Source of the DNA: Notolepis coatsorum
Taxonomy: Eukaryota; Chordata; Actinopteri; Aulopiformes; Paralepididae
Length of the DNA: 64,000 nucleotides
Direction: 5' to 3'
Assembly (NCBI GenBank): GCA_963971535.1
Contig: OZ020593.1
Coordinates: 36,470,799-36,534,798 of the forward strand
Below the pieces are notes generated by a model. That model was given only the letters and a program-made list of their open reading frames with translations, was not told where the DNA came from and ran no database searches. Both the position numbers and the translations under genes were made by a program. The number at the start of each line of letters is the position of its first letter. Position 1 is the first letter of the stretch. Below are positions 20,151 through 30,330 of this stretch, piece by piece.

Positions 20151-20458
20151 CCTCTTGTGTCGTTCTGTGCCATTTGTGCCTCCATCTTGTCGGCATACGT
20201 CCTCTTAGCAGTTTTAACAGCCTTGCGCAGAGTGTAGACTGTTGTCTTGTACTCGTCCATGTTTCCTGACTCTCTGCCCAGGTTGTAAGCAGTGGTGCGA
20301 GAGTTCAGGGCTGCTCTGATAGTACTGTCCACCCATGGTTTCTGGTTTGGGAACACCGTCGCCCTCTTTGTGGGGACAATACTATCAGCCAGCGTTGTTA
20401 TGAATGACACCACAGCGTCTGTGAACTCACTGACGTCACTGGTGCTCCTCTCGAACAT
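20144..20458 (-). CDS. LINE ORF2, linker between endonuclease and RT
   Basis: A 104-residue frame (MFERSTSDVSEFTDAVVSFI, VFPNQKPWVDSTIRAALNSR, AYNLGRESGNMDEYK) that is the conserved segment between the APE endonuclease and RT in Rex1/CR1-type LINEs. It is in a different frame from the endonuclease and is terminated on its 3' side by the small LINE-tail insertion. Confidence 0.75.
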   Translation of the reverse strand: MFERSTSDVSEFTDAVVSFITTLADSIVPTKRATVFPNQKPWVDSTIRAALNSRTTAYNLGRESGNMDEYKTTVYTLRKAVKTAKRTYADKMEAQMAQNDTRGL

Positions 20459-21548
20459 TCCCCAGTCGGCGACGTCTAGTGCGTCCTGAAGCGTGGCCTC
20501 TGATTTGGTCGTCCCATTTTTTTACCTCACGTGACACGACGGCGTCACGTGATCTCTGTTTGTACGCGGGGACCAGCAAGATGGCGGCATGATCCGACGT
20601 GTTCATTGCTCCCGCTAATGGTGGGGCCGGTACAGCCTTGTATCCGGCTCTGAACAGGGTGTAGCAGTGGTCGAGTGTATTTCCTCCCCTTGTGGAGCAG
20701 ACGATGTGCTGAAAGAAAGACGGCATGACTTTTTTCAGATTCGCCTGATTGAAATCCCCGGCTACGATCATGGCTGCGTCTGGGTGCTTGATTTGGTGAG
20801 TGTTCAGGTGGTCGTGTAGTTCCGCTAGCGCCCTGCCGACGCTCGCCTGGGGTGGAATGTACACTGCAGTCATGATCACTGCAGTGAACTCGCGTGGAAG
20901 ATGGAACGGGCGACATTGGATCGTGAGGTGTTCCATGTCGGGAGAGCATGAACGGGAGAGTATCTTCACCTCCCCGGGGCTAGTCCAGCCGTTGTTGGTC
21001 ATCAGGCAGAGACCCCCGCCGATGCTTTTCCCGGAGGCTTCTGTACGGTCCGCTCTGAAGATGGTGAAGGAGTTGGAGGGAGAGATGCTGTGATCGGGAG
21101 TCACTGATTTCAGCCAGGTCTCCGTGAAACACAGGATATTGCATTCCTTCATCTCTCGCTGGAATCGGACCCGCGCTCGTAGATCATCCATCTTACTCTC
21201 TAGCGAACGTGCATTCGCCAGGAAGATAGATGGAATAGCCGGACGGTAAGCAGATCTTCTTAGTCTTAATCTGATCCCGCTCCTCTTCCCCCTGTGTTTC
21301 TTCTTTGTCTTACGGCCGTCTCCCGCGTCTTTGTCTCTTCTGATCTCCATTGGCCATTCTTGGCATGATAAAGTGTCTCTAAACTCCTCTTTGAGTCCGG
21401 AGTTTAGGTCAATAAGTGACTGGCAGTCGTATGACGTCCCCGCCAGTGATGCTTCAATAAAAAAAGTAGTAAAAACAAACATAATAACAAAAAATTTGCA
21501 CATTCGTTGCCGAGCAAAACCCACGGCGACTGACTCGGGTCGCGCCAT
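20436..21548 (-). CDS. LINE ORF2 N-terminus, APE-type endonuclease
   Basis: A 370-residue frame starting MARPESVAVGFARQRMCKFF, near the element's 5' end. It nicks target DNA to prime reverse transcription. Visible APE motifs: SIFLANARSLESKMDDLRAR (about residues 108-127), CNILCFTETWL with the catalytic Glu (about 135-146), VYIPPQASVG, DAAMIVAGDFNQ with the conserved Asp-Phe-Asn (about 260-272), TLDHCY and the C-terminal SDHAAI motif. The N-terminal 90 residues contain a hydrophobic stretch and a basic KKKHRGKRSGIRLRLRR patch. The frame drifts after residue about 345 (EVKKWDDQI), so the C-terminal tail of this frame is not native. Confidence 0.8.
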   Translation of the reverse strand: MARPESVAVGFARQRMCKFFVIMFVFTTFFIEASLAGTSYDCQSLIDLNSGLKEEFRDTLSCQEWPMEIRRDKDAGDGRKTKKKHRGKRSGIRLRLRRSAYRPAIPSIFLANARSLESKMDDLRARVRFQREMKECNILCFTETWLKSVTPDHSISPSNSFTIFRADRTEASGKSIGGGLCLMTNNGWTSPGEVKILSRSCSPDMEHLTIQCRPFHLPREFTAVIMTAVYIPPQASVGRALAELHDHLNTHQIKHPDAAMIVAGDFNQANLKKVMPSFFQHIVCSTRGGNTLDHCYTLFRAGYKAVPAPPLAGAMNTSDHAAILLVPAYKQRSRDAVVSREVKKWDDQIRGHASGRTRRRRLGNVREEHQ

Positions 21549-21962
21549 GTAGTAGGGTCATCTGTGGCACTTCCGTGACCGTGGAGAGCGAAGGTCCGTT
21601 TCTCAATGGATTTGTCATCTAGGAGGGTTAATAAACAAATGTAGCTGGGGTGTATTTTTTTAAAAAGCGGGGAAAATTCGTGAGAGACCAAAATCCAAAA
21701 TGGCTGCCGTGGAAATGAACTTTTTAATGGACATTCGTTGCTGAGCAAAACCCACGGCGACTGACTCGGGTCGCGCCATATAGTAGGGTCATCTGTGGCA
21801 CTTCCGTGACCGTGGAGAGCGAAGGTCCGTTTCTCAATGGATTTGTCATCTAGGAGGGTTAATAAACAAATTTAGCTGGGGTGTATTTTTTTTTAAAAGC
21901 GGGGAAAATTCGTGAGAGACCAAAATCCCAAATGGCTGCCGTGGAAATGAACTTTTTAATGG
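21501..21962. repeat. Tandem duplication, 231-bp unit, spanning a LINE/transposon junction
   Basis: 21501-21731 and 21732-21962 are nearly identical. Each unit consists of about 51 bp of the Rex1-like LINE 5' end (CATTCGTTGC...CGCGCCAT) fused to about 180 bp of the transposon's inverted terminal repeat (GTAGGGTCATCTGTGGCACT onward). The duplication must postdate the junction of the two elements. Confidence 0.9.
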
Positions 21963-22310
21963 TTTGACCTATAATGATGCACAATACATGGTTTCAGAGC
22001 TTATTTTGATCAAGGAATACATATTTGGTGTTTACCTTGTTGACCTTCAAATGCATGATGGCTGCCAATTTTGAGCTCCAAAATGGATTTCTTTCAAAAT
22101 CGTCACAGAGCCTTCATATTAGCTCTAATGAAAGCTCTGCTCATGATGAGTTGAGTTATGGACAGAGGGGATAGGTGGCTATCTTCCACCATACTCCATC
22201 CATCTGTGAAAGTTGGAGACATGATCACCCCTGTTTGCTTCAGCAGGGTAGGTTATTGGCCCCAGATGCTGTTTCCACAAGGTTGTCTGACTGCTTTGTC
22301 TGACCTCTCA

Positions 22311-22702
22311 TGTTACGATTCTGGTTCTTGACTACGGTCGGGAACCTCCCACCTTCTCTGTCATCTGTCACTTGATTACTGTCACTTGTTTTCCCTGTAA
22401 TTTAGTGCTGTCAATTAGGGGTTGGCTTCTGATTGGCTGTCACGGGGGTGTGTGTGGAATGTTGGTATTTGGTGGCTATATAACATTCCTTTCCTCTGCT
22501 TGTCATTTGTCAGGTCTTCACTATAGGAGTTCGGAGATAACGCGGGCGGTTCCAGTTCTGGACCACCACTAAGCTCCATTACCTAATTCTCTCGTTCCCT
22601 TGCCTTGGCATAGTATCCTAGTATTACTCTTTGTGTTATTTACTATTAAAGTCGAACCTGTTCAAGAGTATACCTTCTCCGTCTCTGTGATTGCCTACAA
22701 CA
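22311..22702 (+). repeat. LTR-like segment, Gypsy-type (fossil)
   Basis: It runs from TGTTACGATTCTGG to GATTGCCTACAACA, with a TATATAA box near 22479 and an ATTAAAG polyA-like signal near 22645. The next about 150 bp end in a purine tract, AAAAGGGAGG. It looks like a partial LTR element within the DNA transposon. No second LTR was seen, so it is a remnant. Confidence 0.45.
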
Positions 22703-22859
22703 ATTGGAACTCACCTACCTCCATCCTGACACTCTCACCCTAGACCTGTCCGGTTTGGTAAAACCTTCTAGGATTTTCCTCCTACTGGCATAGCTCTCAG
22801 GGTTCACTGAGGTACTCAAGCTCCCTTACAACGACAAGGTGAACAGTCAAAAGGGAGGT

Positions 22860-23230
22860 GTTTTTTTTCTTCTTTTTTTTAATATATGTTTTGTAACTTT
22901 TGTATAAATATGGTGCTTCAACAAATAGCACTCCAAAATAATAATTGATCAACTAGTAGCCTAATTAAGGGCAGATTTGGAGGCAACAGCATCTCCCCCT
23001 GGCTGACACAGCAACTGAACCATGTAATGTCAAACTGAAAATATAATTGTTAGAATAAAACACACTAATGTTCACATCACAATATTAAAAAAGAAAGGAA
23101 ATAAGGGTGGAGAGAAAAGGCTGGTAGAAAACACAAAATACAGAGTAGGGATGGATATAAAATAAGCTAAGCAGATGATATAATGTAACAACTTGTTGTT
23201 GATGGATGATGAGAACGGGAGACAGAATCA
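22860..23230. other. Transposon interior, no gene seen
   Basis: A/T-rich sequence between the LTR-like insert and the coding remnants. It contains a T run at 22861-22880. No motif was recognised. Confidence 0.4.
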
Positions 23231-25925
23231 CTATTCTTCATCAGAATCTGTTGATTCTCCACACTGACTCCATTCATCATCACTGCTACTCTCATCTGAG
23301 CAGTCATGAGATGTGAGCTGCTGGGGCAAGGGGGGAAGGGTATGACGCACTGGCCGGCACTTCCTATTCACTAGTTCCCAGCCGTGACCAATGGGGGAAG
23401 GATGTTCTTGAAGGTTGTAATGGAGCTGGCAATATGTAATGTAGTTTGTTCTTTCCACATGAAGATCCAAGGAGTCCTCATCAGGTGGGAGACGAATCGT
23501 ACACTTCTTCTTCAATTTGTGCCACTTGGAAGCTCTGGCCTGGCCACACGTAACATCTGCACTCTCAGCGTAAACAATTGAGAGGACAAATGCTTTCATA
23601 TCTGCTCTCACTTCATCTTTCATCACCCACTTGTCCCAGGAGCTCTCTTGCCTCAGGAACAACCATCACCTTCTCCAACACCTTTTTCTTTCCATGCCCA
23701 TAGAAGCCTGAGGTGTGGTCACTGCCACGGAGAGGTATGATGTCTGCAACCTCTTCAGAGAGCATTACACAGCAGTTGATACATGCATTCTTGCGTCTGT
23801 GTCTCTGCAGTCTAGAACAACAGGTCCAGTGTAGTTGGTGGTCCTCACCTTTGCATAGGCGGAGAGCAGCATTGTATCTGCCTCTGGATGTTTGAAGACA
23901 TACTCTCCATTAGCGATGCCAGTGATGAGGTTGGTTGACACTTCTCCCTCACAGTATATGATATCACCCTGCACTTGACCAACTTGTGTTTTCAGCTGTT
24001 CTTTCACAAGTTTTTGCAATCTGACCTTGTTTCCTGAGTTGACCATGAGTTCACTGAATTCAGCAGCACCTGGGAACCTGTCTTCGGGTTTCAGGAAAAC
24101 ATTTGGGACGTGTGGATGTTTTGCTCATCATCATGCTCATCATCCTTGATGCTGAAGGGAAGGTCATACTTGTCATTGATGAGAATGATGAGGTAAGCAT
24201 TGGCATGGCGTGAGAAGATGATTGCGCAGATTTTATGCAGGTAGAACCATCCCGCTTCCTAGCCTCTCGGTCCTCAGGTGTGGGGGTGGCAAGCCGCCAT
24301 ATCAGACCCATGTCTACAAGGCTCACGTAGTTCTGCGGTTCCTCAGGAACTGGTTCTAGGGTGAAAAGCTCTAACAACTTGCTCTTCACAGTCTTGCGCA
24401 TTGACCCATCCACATTGAAGAGTGAAAGGCACTCCTCTTTCACTCTTCTCTCAAGGGATGACTCAAGTTGTATCATACCAGATCCCTCTGCTAGGTCTAC
24501 CAGGGGCGCTAGTCCTGATCTCTCCATATGGGCCACCTGCATATGAGCATCAGAAGGTGCGCAGCTCTTTTCACTTGCAAAATTCCATCTCTTATTCCTG
24601 TGGATGGTTGCAGTAAGAGGCTTGATCTTGGTGAACACCCGCTCTTGCAGAAAAGTCTCAACCTGAGCTTGGCCATCTGGAATTGCAGTCTTAAGGTCAT
24701 GCAGTAACTCTGGTGAGGAGACGAGGCCAGACTGTAGTGACCTCAGTGTAGGTGAGGAGATGTCAAATGGATCAGCTTCAAAATCCCTCATGCATGCCTG
24801 CAGGTCCTGAACTGCTTGCTCATCCTTCTGCATCCTCGATGGCTGGCATTCGACATGCTTCCTGTGACGACGCTGGCACTGGAGGCCCCGCTTCACACTT
24901 CACCCTTGCAACGTTGTTTGCATTCCTTGTTGTTGAGAACAGTTGTTTCTCATTCTTTAAAAGCTGAGTCCATCCTTGCTTTAGCTTCGAGTTCAGATTC
25001 ATAGTTGTTTATATCCAAGGATTGAGGGGCTGGCAGGAGTAGGGTAGCCCTGTCATCGACTGGGTAAAGTGATCGTTGAAGAACTCCATTTGTTCATCTG
25101 ACAGTGAAGATAGCATTGCCCAGTAGTCTGGCAACCACCTCCCATAGTCATGGTTGTCGTATGCCATCAGTCCTGGCAGCATGTTGTAGGTTGACGATAG
25201 GTACTCAGAGTCATTTCTTGCATGACATGCATCAAGACATTGTACAAGTGGGTCAGACATCTCCAAGAACGAGATCCAAAAGTCCCCCATGTCTGTGCTA
25301 GGCTTCTCATAAACTCTGTTGATCAGCTCCTTCATGTCGCCATCATTCTCAAGATCACAGTAAGCTGTCTGTAGAGCCTCTTGAGTTTCAGTCAGTGCAT
25401 TCCACAGAATGTTGAGGTTCTCCTTGATGTCTTCCGATAGTTCTTTGTGCTCAAGAATCTTTGACAGTTGATTTGGGATAAGAACCTCTCTCAAGAGCAG
25501 GATGCACTGCACGCCCCGTCTGTAGTGCTTTCCTTGTAGTGCTTGGTCTACCGACCCCTCCACTATTACCCCTGCTGTAACCAGAGTGTCTGCCATTCCA
25601 GAGCCTAGATGTAGGACATCAGCTGGTGGAAAGCTCCGAGGATTGGGATGATGTCCTTGAACATTTCTGGATTCTCCGCCTTGAGCTGAGTGATCGTCTT
25701 GTAGGTGGGCAGGTCACCAACAAGAAAGGAGAATGTAATATTCTTCAGCCGCATGGCCTCCACATGTTTCACCATGATGTCACTCACCACTGACTTGCTT
25801 GGAGGTTCATTGTATGTTGTGTGGTAGTAAGGGTTGTGTGGTCTTGTTGGGTGGTGGATGACAGCAGGACTGGGCACCACTGTATCCTGGAACACGCTGC
25901 TCTTCAGGTGGTGGTCTTGTACCAT
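23231..25925 (-). pseudogene. Broken protein gene of the long-TIR DNA transposon, function unknown
   Basis: Consecutive minus-strand frames, in coding order 25605-25925, 25009-25596, 24060-24896, 23765-24046 and 23231-23662, look like one long protein with several frame changes and stops. Recognisable blocks: DLPTYKTITQLKAENPEMF then IPILGAFHQLMSYI; MADTLVTAGVIVEGSVDQAL followed by GKHYRRGVQCILLLREVL; YVFKHPEADTMLLSAYAKVR with VVLDCRDTDARMH; and near the end KWHKLKKKCTIRLPPDEDSL with an acidic Ser/Asp C-terminus. From memory, this block order (GxFH...GKR.AD.G, then a HxEADT and xxDTD pair, then an LPP motif) recurs in repetitive uncharacterised proteins of fish and cnidarians. The acidic pairs could be nuclease or transposase residues, but that is inference. 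It is probably the transposase-equivalent of this element. Confidence 0.55.
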
Positions 25926-26533
25926 GATTGTCTACACAAGACAGTGCATGTATCACAGAGCGAGCACGCTGCGGAGCTGACCCATCCACTGGTGGATCTA
26001 CCCTGGGACGAGCAGGTGGCTCACTCTTGCTACCTGGGGGGCATCTGTACTGGCAAACCTTTGACCACATCCATCAGAGCCCAGTGGTCATAGAGGAGCA
26101 GTGTATCTGCATAGCTGATGCAGAAACCACTCTTGTGCAGTGTCTACCAGATCTTTACTCCTTGTCATGCCATGGACATTTACGCCCAGGTTGATAGCAG
26201 TGGTAATGCGCTGTCCAGTGAGGTGGTACATTCGGACCCAGAGTTTTTGTTAACACCAAAGTAAGATAAATAAATAAGTAGCGCACAAGGGTTAAATTCG
26301 GCTCAAGCAACTAACCTTGCTAGCTTTGCATACAGAATACTATTTTATGTTAGGCTATAGTGCAAAATAATTTTTGGTTCATTATGAAAATGTGATGGTA
26401 TGAACTGGACACCATATTCTCAGTAGCCTACCCTATTTAATGGAAAACCGCAAATCAGTAACTGTTGTTTACACACAAACATTGACTTTATTGACCTCAG
26501 AGATTACTTCTGTGCACGTATACTGTATATTAT
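25926..26533. other. Transposon 5' coding edge and spacer
   Basis: About 25926-26230 may hold further degraded N-terminal coding sequence (minus strand, Cys/His/Pro-rich, for example QYRCPPGSKSEPPARP). About 26230-26533 is A/T-rich without features until the right inverted repeat. Confidence 0.35.
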
Positions 26534-26904
26534 TCAACTCATCATGAGCAGAGCTTTCATTAGAGCCTAATATAAAGGCTCTGTGACGATATTGAAAAAG
26601 ATCCATTTTGGAGCTCAAAATTGGCAGCCATCTTGCATTTGAAGGTCAACAATAGGTCAAATCATTATATAAACACCAAATATGTATTCCTTGATCAAAT
26701 TAAGCATCATTGTAGGTCAAACCATTAAAAAGTCAATTTCCATGGCAGCCATTTTGGATTTTGGTCTCTCACAAATTTCCCCCGCCTTTTAAAAAAATAC
26801 ACCCTGGCAAATTTTTTTTATTAACCCTCCCAGATGACAAATCCATTGAGAAACGGACCTTCGCTCTCCACGGTCACGGAAGTGCCACAGATGATCCTAC
26901 CAAT

Positions 26905-27785
26905 ATCAGACCGTATTAAAGCTGACAGTCTCCCCTGCTCATGACGGTCTCCTGTTGCCCGACACCACAAATGCACATTTTAAGGCAAGCCGTATCAGAC
27001 AGTAGTCTCCTGCTCATGACAGTCTCTTCTGCTCGATACACACACAGTTCAATACCCAACAGTTTTGAACCTGTAATAAACAATAGACAGAAAACTGTAG
27101 CCCAGTGCAATAAAAACCTGACAGTTTTGAACCTGTAATAAAAAGCAATAGACAGAGTAAAATAATACAGTGCAATAATAGAATAGAATAGATAGTATAA
27201 TTATGCAAAAGAATGGACAGAGTAAAATAGTGCTATAGTACAGCGGAGTGTATTAGAAGGCTATGGTGAAGAGGTAAGTTTTTAGCTTTTTTTTGAAAAT
27301 ATTAAGAGATATAGCTTCCCTAATGTCCATAGGTAGTGTGTTCCATAATTTTGGTGCATAGTTTGCAAAGGCTGCATCCCCGATTTTCCTTAGACTGTGG
27401 CTTGGAACCTTCAATAGACCAGTAGTAGATGATCGCAATGTTCTAGGAGGCACATAATTGACAAGATAATTTGCAATGTACTGTAGCTTGGTCCTATTCC
27501 ATTTAGTGCTTTGTATATAAGGAGGAGGACCTTGAAATCAATTCTAAATGTTACCGGAAGCCAGTGTAGGTTAGCTAATACAGGACTGATGTGGTCTCTC
27601 CTCTTGGTTCTAGTTAGTAGCCTAGCTGCCGAGTTTTGAATGAGTTGGAGTCGTTCTGTGTTTTTTTTTGGGAGGCCAGTGAGGAGTGCATTACAGTAGT
27701 CAAGTCGGCTTGAGATAAAGGCATGGATCCGTTTTTCAGCGTCTTTTTGATTTATAAACAGCCGTACCTTAGCTATGTTTCTAAG
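26905..27785 (-). mobile_element. L2-like LINE, ORF2 C-terminus and 3' UTR (continues 17638-18107)
   Basis: The minus strand encodes the C-terminus seen in L2-type LINEs: HAFISSRLDYCNALLTGLPK-like sequence near 27690, RLLTRTKRRDHISPVLANLH near 27590, then PPRTLRSSTTGLLKVPSHSL and APKLWNTLPMDIREAISLNI (27253-27453). The 3' UTR continues to about 26905 and contains small direct duplications (CAGTTTTGAACCTGTAATAA twice). Confidence 0.75.
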
Positions 27786-30330
27786 GTGGACAAATGATGA
27801 TACTCAATCTTTTTGGCCTACTGCGAACCCACGGGCCAACGCTGGCACTAAAGTTCAATCTGGGCTAGGGTATAGTGTGTGTGTGTGTTTATGCAGGTGC
27901 ACGGAGGCAGGCAGACAGGCATACCGGGTGCCTGGGAGGTCAGGGGCTAGGTGGAGTGTTAGCGGGGACGACACCTGACAGCGGCTGGGTGGATGCGGCC
28001 TGGCAGTTCTGTAAGTTCATGTCACTGCCGATAAAAGTCACCGGCCGCCGGGAGGAGAAACCACAGCGCCAGCGCAGCCGGGTCCTCCATGCGGGACGAG
28101 GGGAAGGGAGGACGGGGACACGCGTCCTTCTGCTTTCGTCCTTTCCGTGTCCCCCCGTGACGCTTGCTGAGCAGACGAGTCCAGACAGCCCGGGTGGCCG
28201 TCGGGGCAGGCGGAAGGTGAAGGTGGAGGTGCCAAACGTGGTAAACGCTACCGGTTCATTTCGGGGCATGGGAGGCTAAACCGCGGCGCCCCACGTCTTC
28301 GGTTGTGTAACGGGACAAAAAAAAGAAAAACTTCACAAGAACAGGAAGTCCTACACCTCAGAGGTAACACTGTGGGATGGTCAAATTGTGTTTTAGTGAG
28401 CAATGACAACGGGGTCAGCTTTTGGGGGTCTGGAATGTTTAATACCATTACCGTGGAAGAGGTAAAGGACACGAGTGGCAGGATAGATATCGTCCCGAGT
28501 GCAGAGGGGCCCCGGTTCGGAGTGTCGAGAGGAAGCCCGGTAGCAAGTAATGTAGGAGAATTATGGCACAGCGCCCAGAGAGCCATCGGATCGGACCCGT
28601 GTGTGGCCTCTGCTTACTTCATTACTTCTTCCATGGTAAAGTACAGAGTGTCATAACAATCACAATTTCATCTCATTCATCAAAAACTCGGGGGTGGGGG
28701 GGGTGCATCTGGACCCTGGACACACAGAAAGGTTCCAGGGAAAGGCGAGCTTGTGTTGCACCGAACCTAAGTAGGGGTAACATAGCGGAGTGCCAAAACC
28801 CATCTCGCTTCCCCCATCCTGCAGATCGAGTTGCGCTTCTGTCTCCATGTAGAGGAATATAGAATAAACATACACACACACACCGAGGTACAGGGGCCAG
28901 AAAACCAAGCCAAAGCAATTAGGATTGGACGTCGGGGCAGTCTTGGCAAGCCTCAGGCTGTTCAATAAATCTGCATCATCTTCCACGTTGTGACGGGGAG
29001 CGTCTGAGGGCGGCGGGGAGGAAGAGAGGGATCCACGAGCCCTTCGCCCCCCCTGAACACTAAGCACAGCACGGAGCGGCCTAGGTTACCTGGGGTTGAC
29101 AGGTAAGTCGAGTTGACAAGTCTGTCAAAGTGTTTCCAATTTGCCCCTTGCACAGAAGGTGTGATCTGCCTTGAAGCCAGACACTGCCACCTAGTGTCGA
29201 TATGGTAGGAGTTAGAGGGAACCCCCCCCCCCCCCCCCCCAGACATTTAATTGCTAAAGGACTTAAAAGTATCACTCGGGCCAAAGTCAAGAGCATTTCG
29301 AAATCACGGCGATGGGAGATTGATAATGGATGCTCAAAACTCTCTCCAACCTACGCATGTGTGTGCCGTGTGCATGTACTAATGCAGAGAGCGAAACAAG
29401 CCCGCACACGCTCCCCTCTTTAACCCCCCCCCCCCCCACCGTGAAAGTAGCTGAGCTGCAACTTTTCCGTAACCCGGCACGTAACGGAAGTAATTGTCCA
29501 ATGGGTGGGTTGTGTTTTTCCCCCCATTTCACTTTTCTAAATGACTGCAAATGAGGGGCCGCCCCAGACACTTGTGCTGTAAGCAAAAACAAACTTAGCA
29601 TCCCGCTCTATGGTTAAACGCTGTGGAAAAACTCACCTTCAGCAGTGAGGCGAGGGAGGGGGAAGGAGGGAGGGAGGTGAGAAGGGTGGAGGAAGCAGGA
29701 GGAGGAGGGGAGGGGAGGGGGGTAAGCAGCAGCGGCGGCAGGAGGTGAAAGCGGACGCATGTGCTGTGAATTAGGCTTTCGCGGGCAGCCCTTGTGGTGG
29801 GAGTAACCAAGGAGACGGAGAGCGGGTGTTTCTGCATGGCTGCAGACTGCTGCGCCTGGGGGGCTCACTGACCCGGGTGCGAGCGAGGGGAGGTAGAGAG
29901 ACAGCGGGCCGAGACCTACACTCGCTTGCTCTTTCCCCCCCTTTCTCGCTCCCTCACTCCCTCGCTCTTTCGCCCCACCAGCGGCCCCCGGGGAGCCCTC
30001 GCACGCACCTCCAACCAGCCTCTGTACGCTCTCTCTCTCTCTCCATGTGTTGAGTCTTCTCTCTCTGCCCTTATGTAAGGCCTCTTTCCCCTCTACATGT
30101 GTTGGGGGGCCTCAATCTTTCTCACTCTGCCACTGTGGAAGAGCCCGGCTCTCCTTTCCCTCTCTACGGAGGGAGTCCTTGATCACGTACTCCATCACCA
30201 AAAAAAAAGAAAGAAACAACCCACAGTAGTCACCCTCTCCACCGAATAAGTGTTCAGATTCCTTCATAGGTTTTTGTCAAGCCCCCCTCCCGCGGAGGAG
30301 GGAGGCCGTCTTCAATCGCCGTTTTTAACC
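27786..30330. other. GC-rich low-copy segment, no gene assigned
   Basis: Mixed GC-rich sequence with CpG-containing stretches (28020-28280, 29640-30050), long C runs at 29222-29241 and 29424-29438, and short conflicting frames on both strands. I see no splice-supported exon or known protein motif. It could include a promoter or untranslated exon of a neighbouring gene, but nothing here proves it. Confidence 0.35.

Larger units (their letters stand above)
18108..21551 (-). mobile_element. Nearly full-length Rex1/CR1-group LINE
   Basis: A 3.4-kb non-LTR retrotransposon read leftwards. It has an APE-type endonuclease frame (20436-21548), a linker (20144-20458), a complete reverse transcriptase frame (18522-19904) and a 3' UTR ending CAAATAAAACTCTTGACTTGA at 18110. 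At least three changes break the single ORF: a frame change near 20500-20520 by a T run, a 30-bp foreign insertion at 20119-20150, and disruption around the C runs at 19918-19948. The 5' end abuts the long-TIR transposon, and 51 bp of it are duplicated there. Confidence 0.85.
21552..26900 (-). mobile_element. DNA transposon with about 370-bp terminal inverted repeats
   Basis: The left end (from GTAGGGTCATCTGTGGCACT, about 21552-22155 including the extra 231-bp copy) is the inverted copy of about 26534-26900 (ending AGTGCCACAGATGATCCTAC). The long ends contain AAATGGCTGCC and TTTTGAGCTCCAAAATGG. The interior carries minus-strand remains of an uncharacterised protein (23231-25925) and an LTR-like insert (22311-22702). 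A LINE abuts the left end, so I could not establish a target duplication or assign the superfamily. Confidence 0.75.

Noticed and set aside
18522-21548. Host reverse-transcriptase-like gene
   Set aside because: Endonuclease plus RT order, 3' tail and many related fragments in the window identify a LINE.
27875-28662. Overlapping 100-135-residue frames in the GC-rich region as a second host gene
   Set aside because: Frames conflict on both strands, have no recognised motif and no convincing splice pattern.
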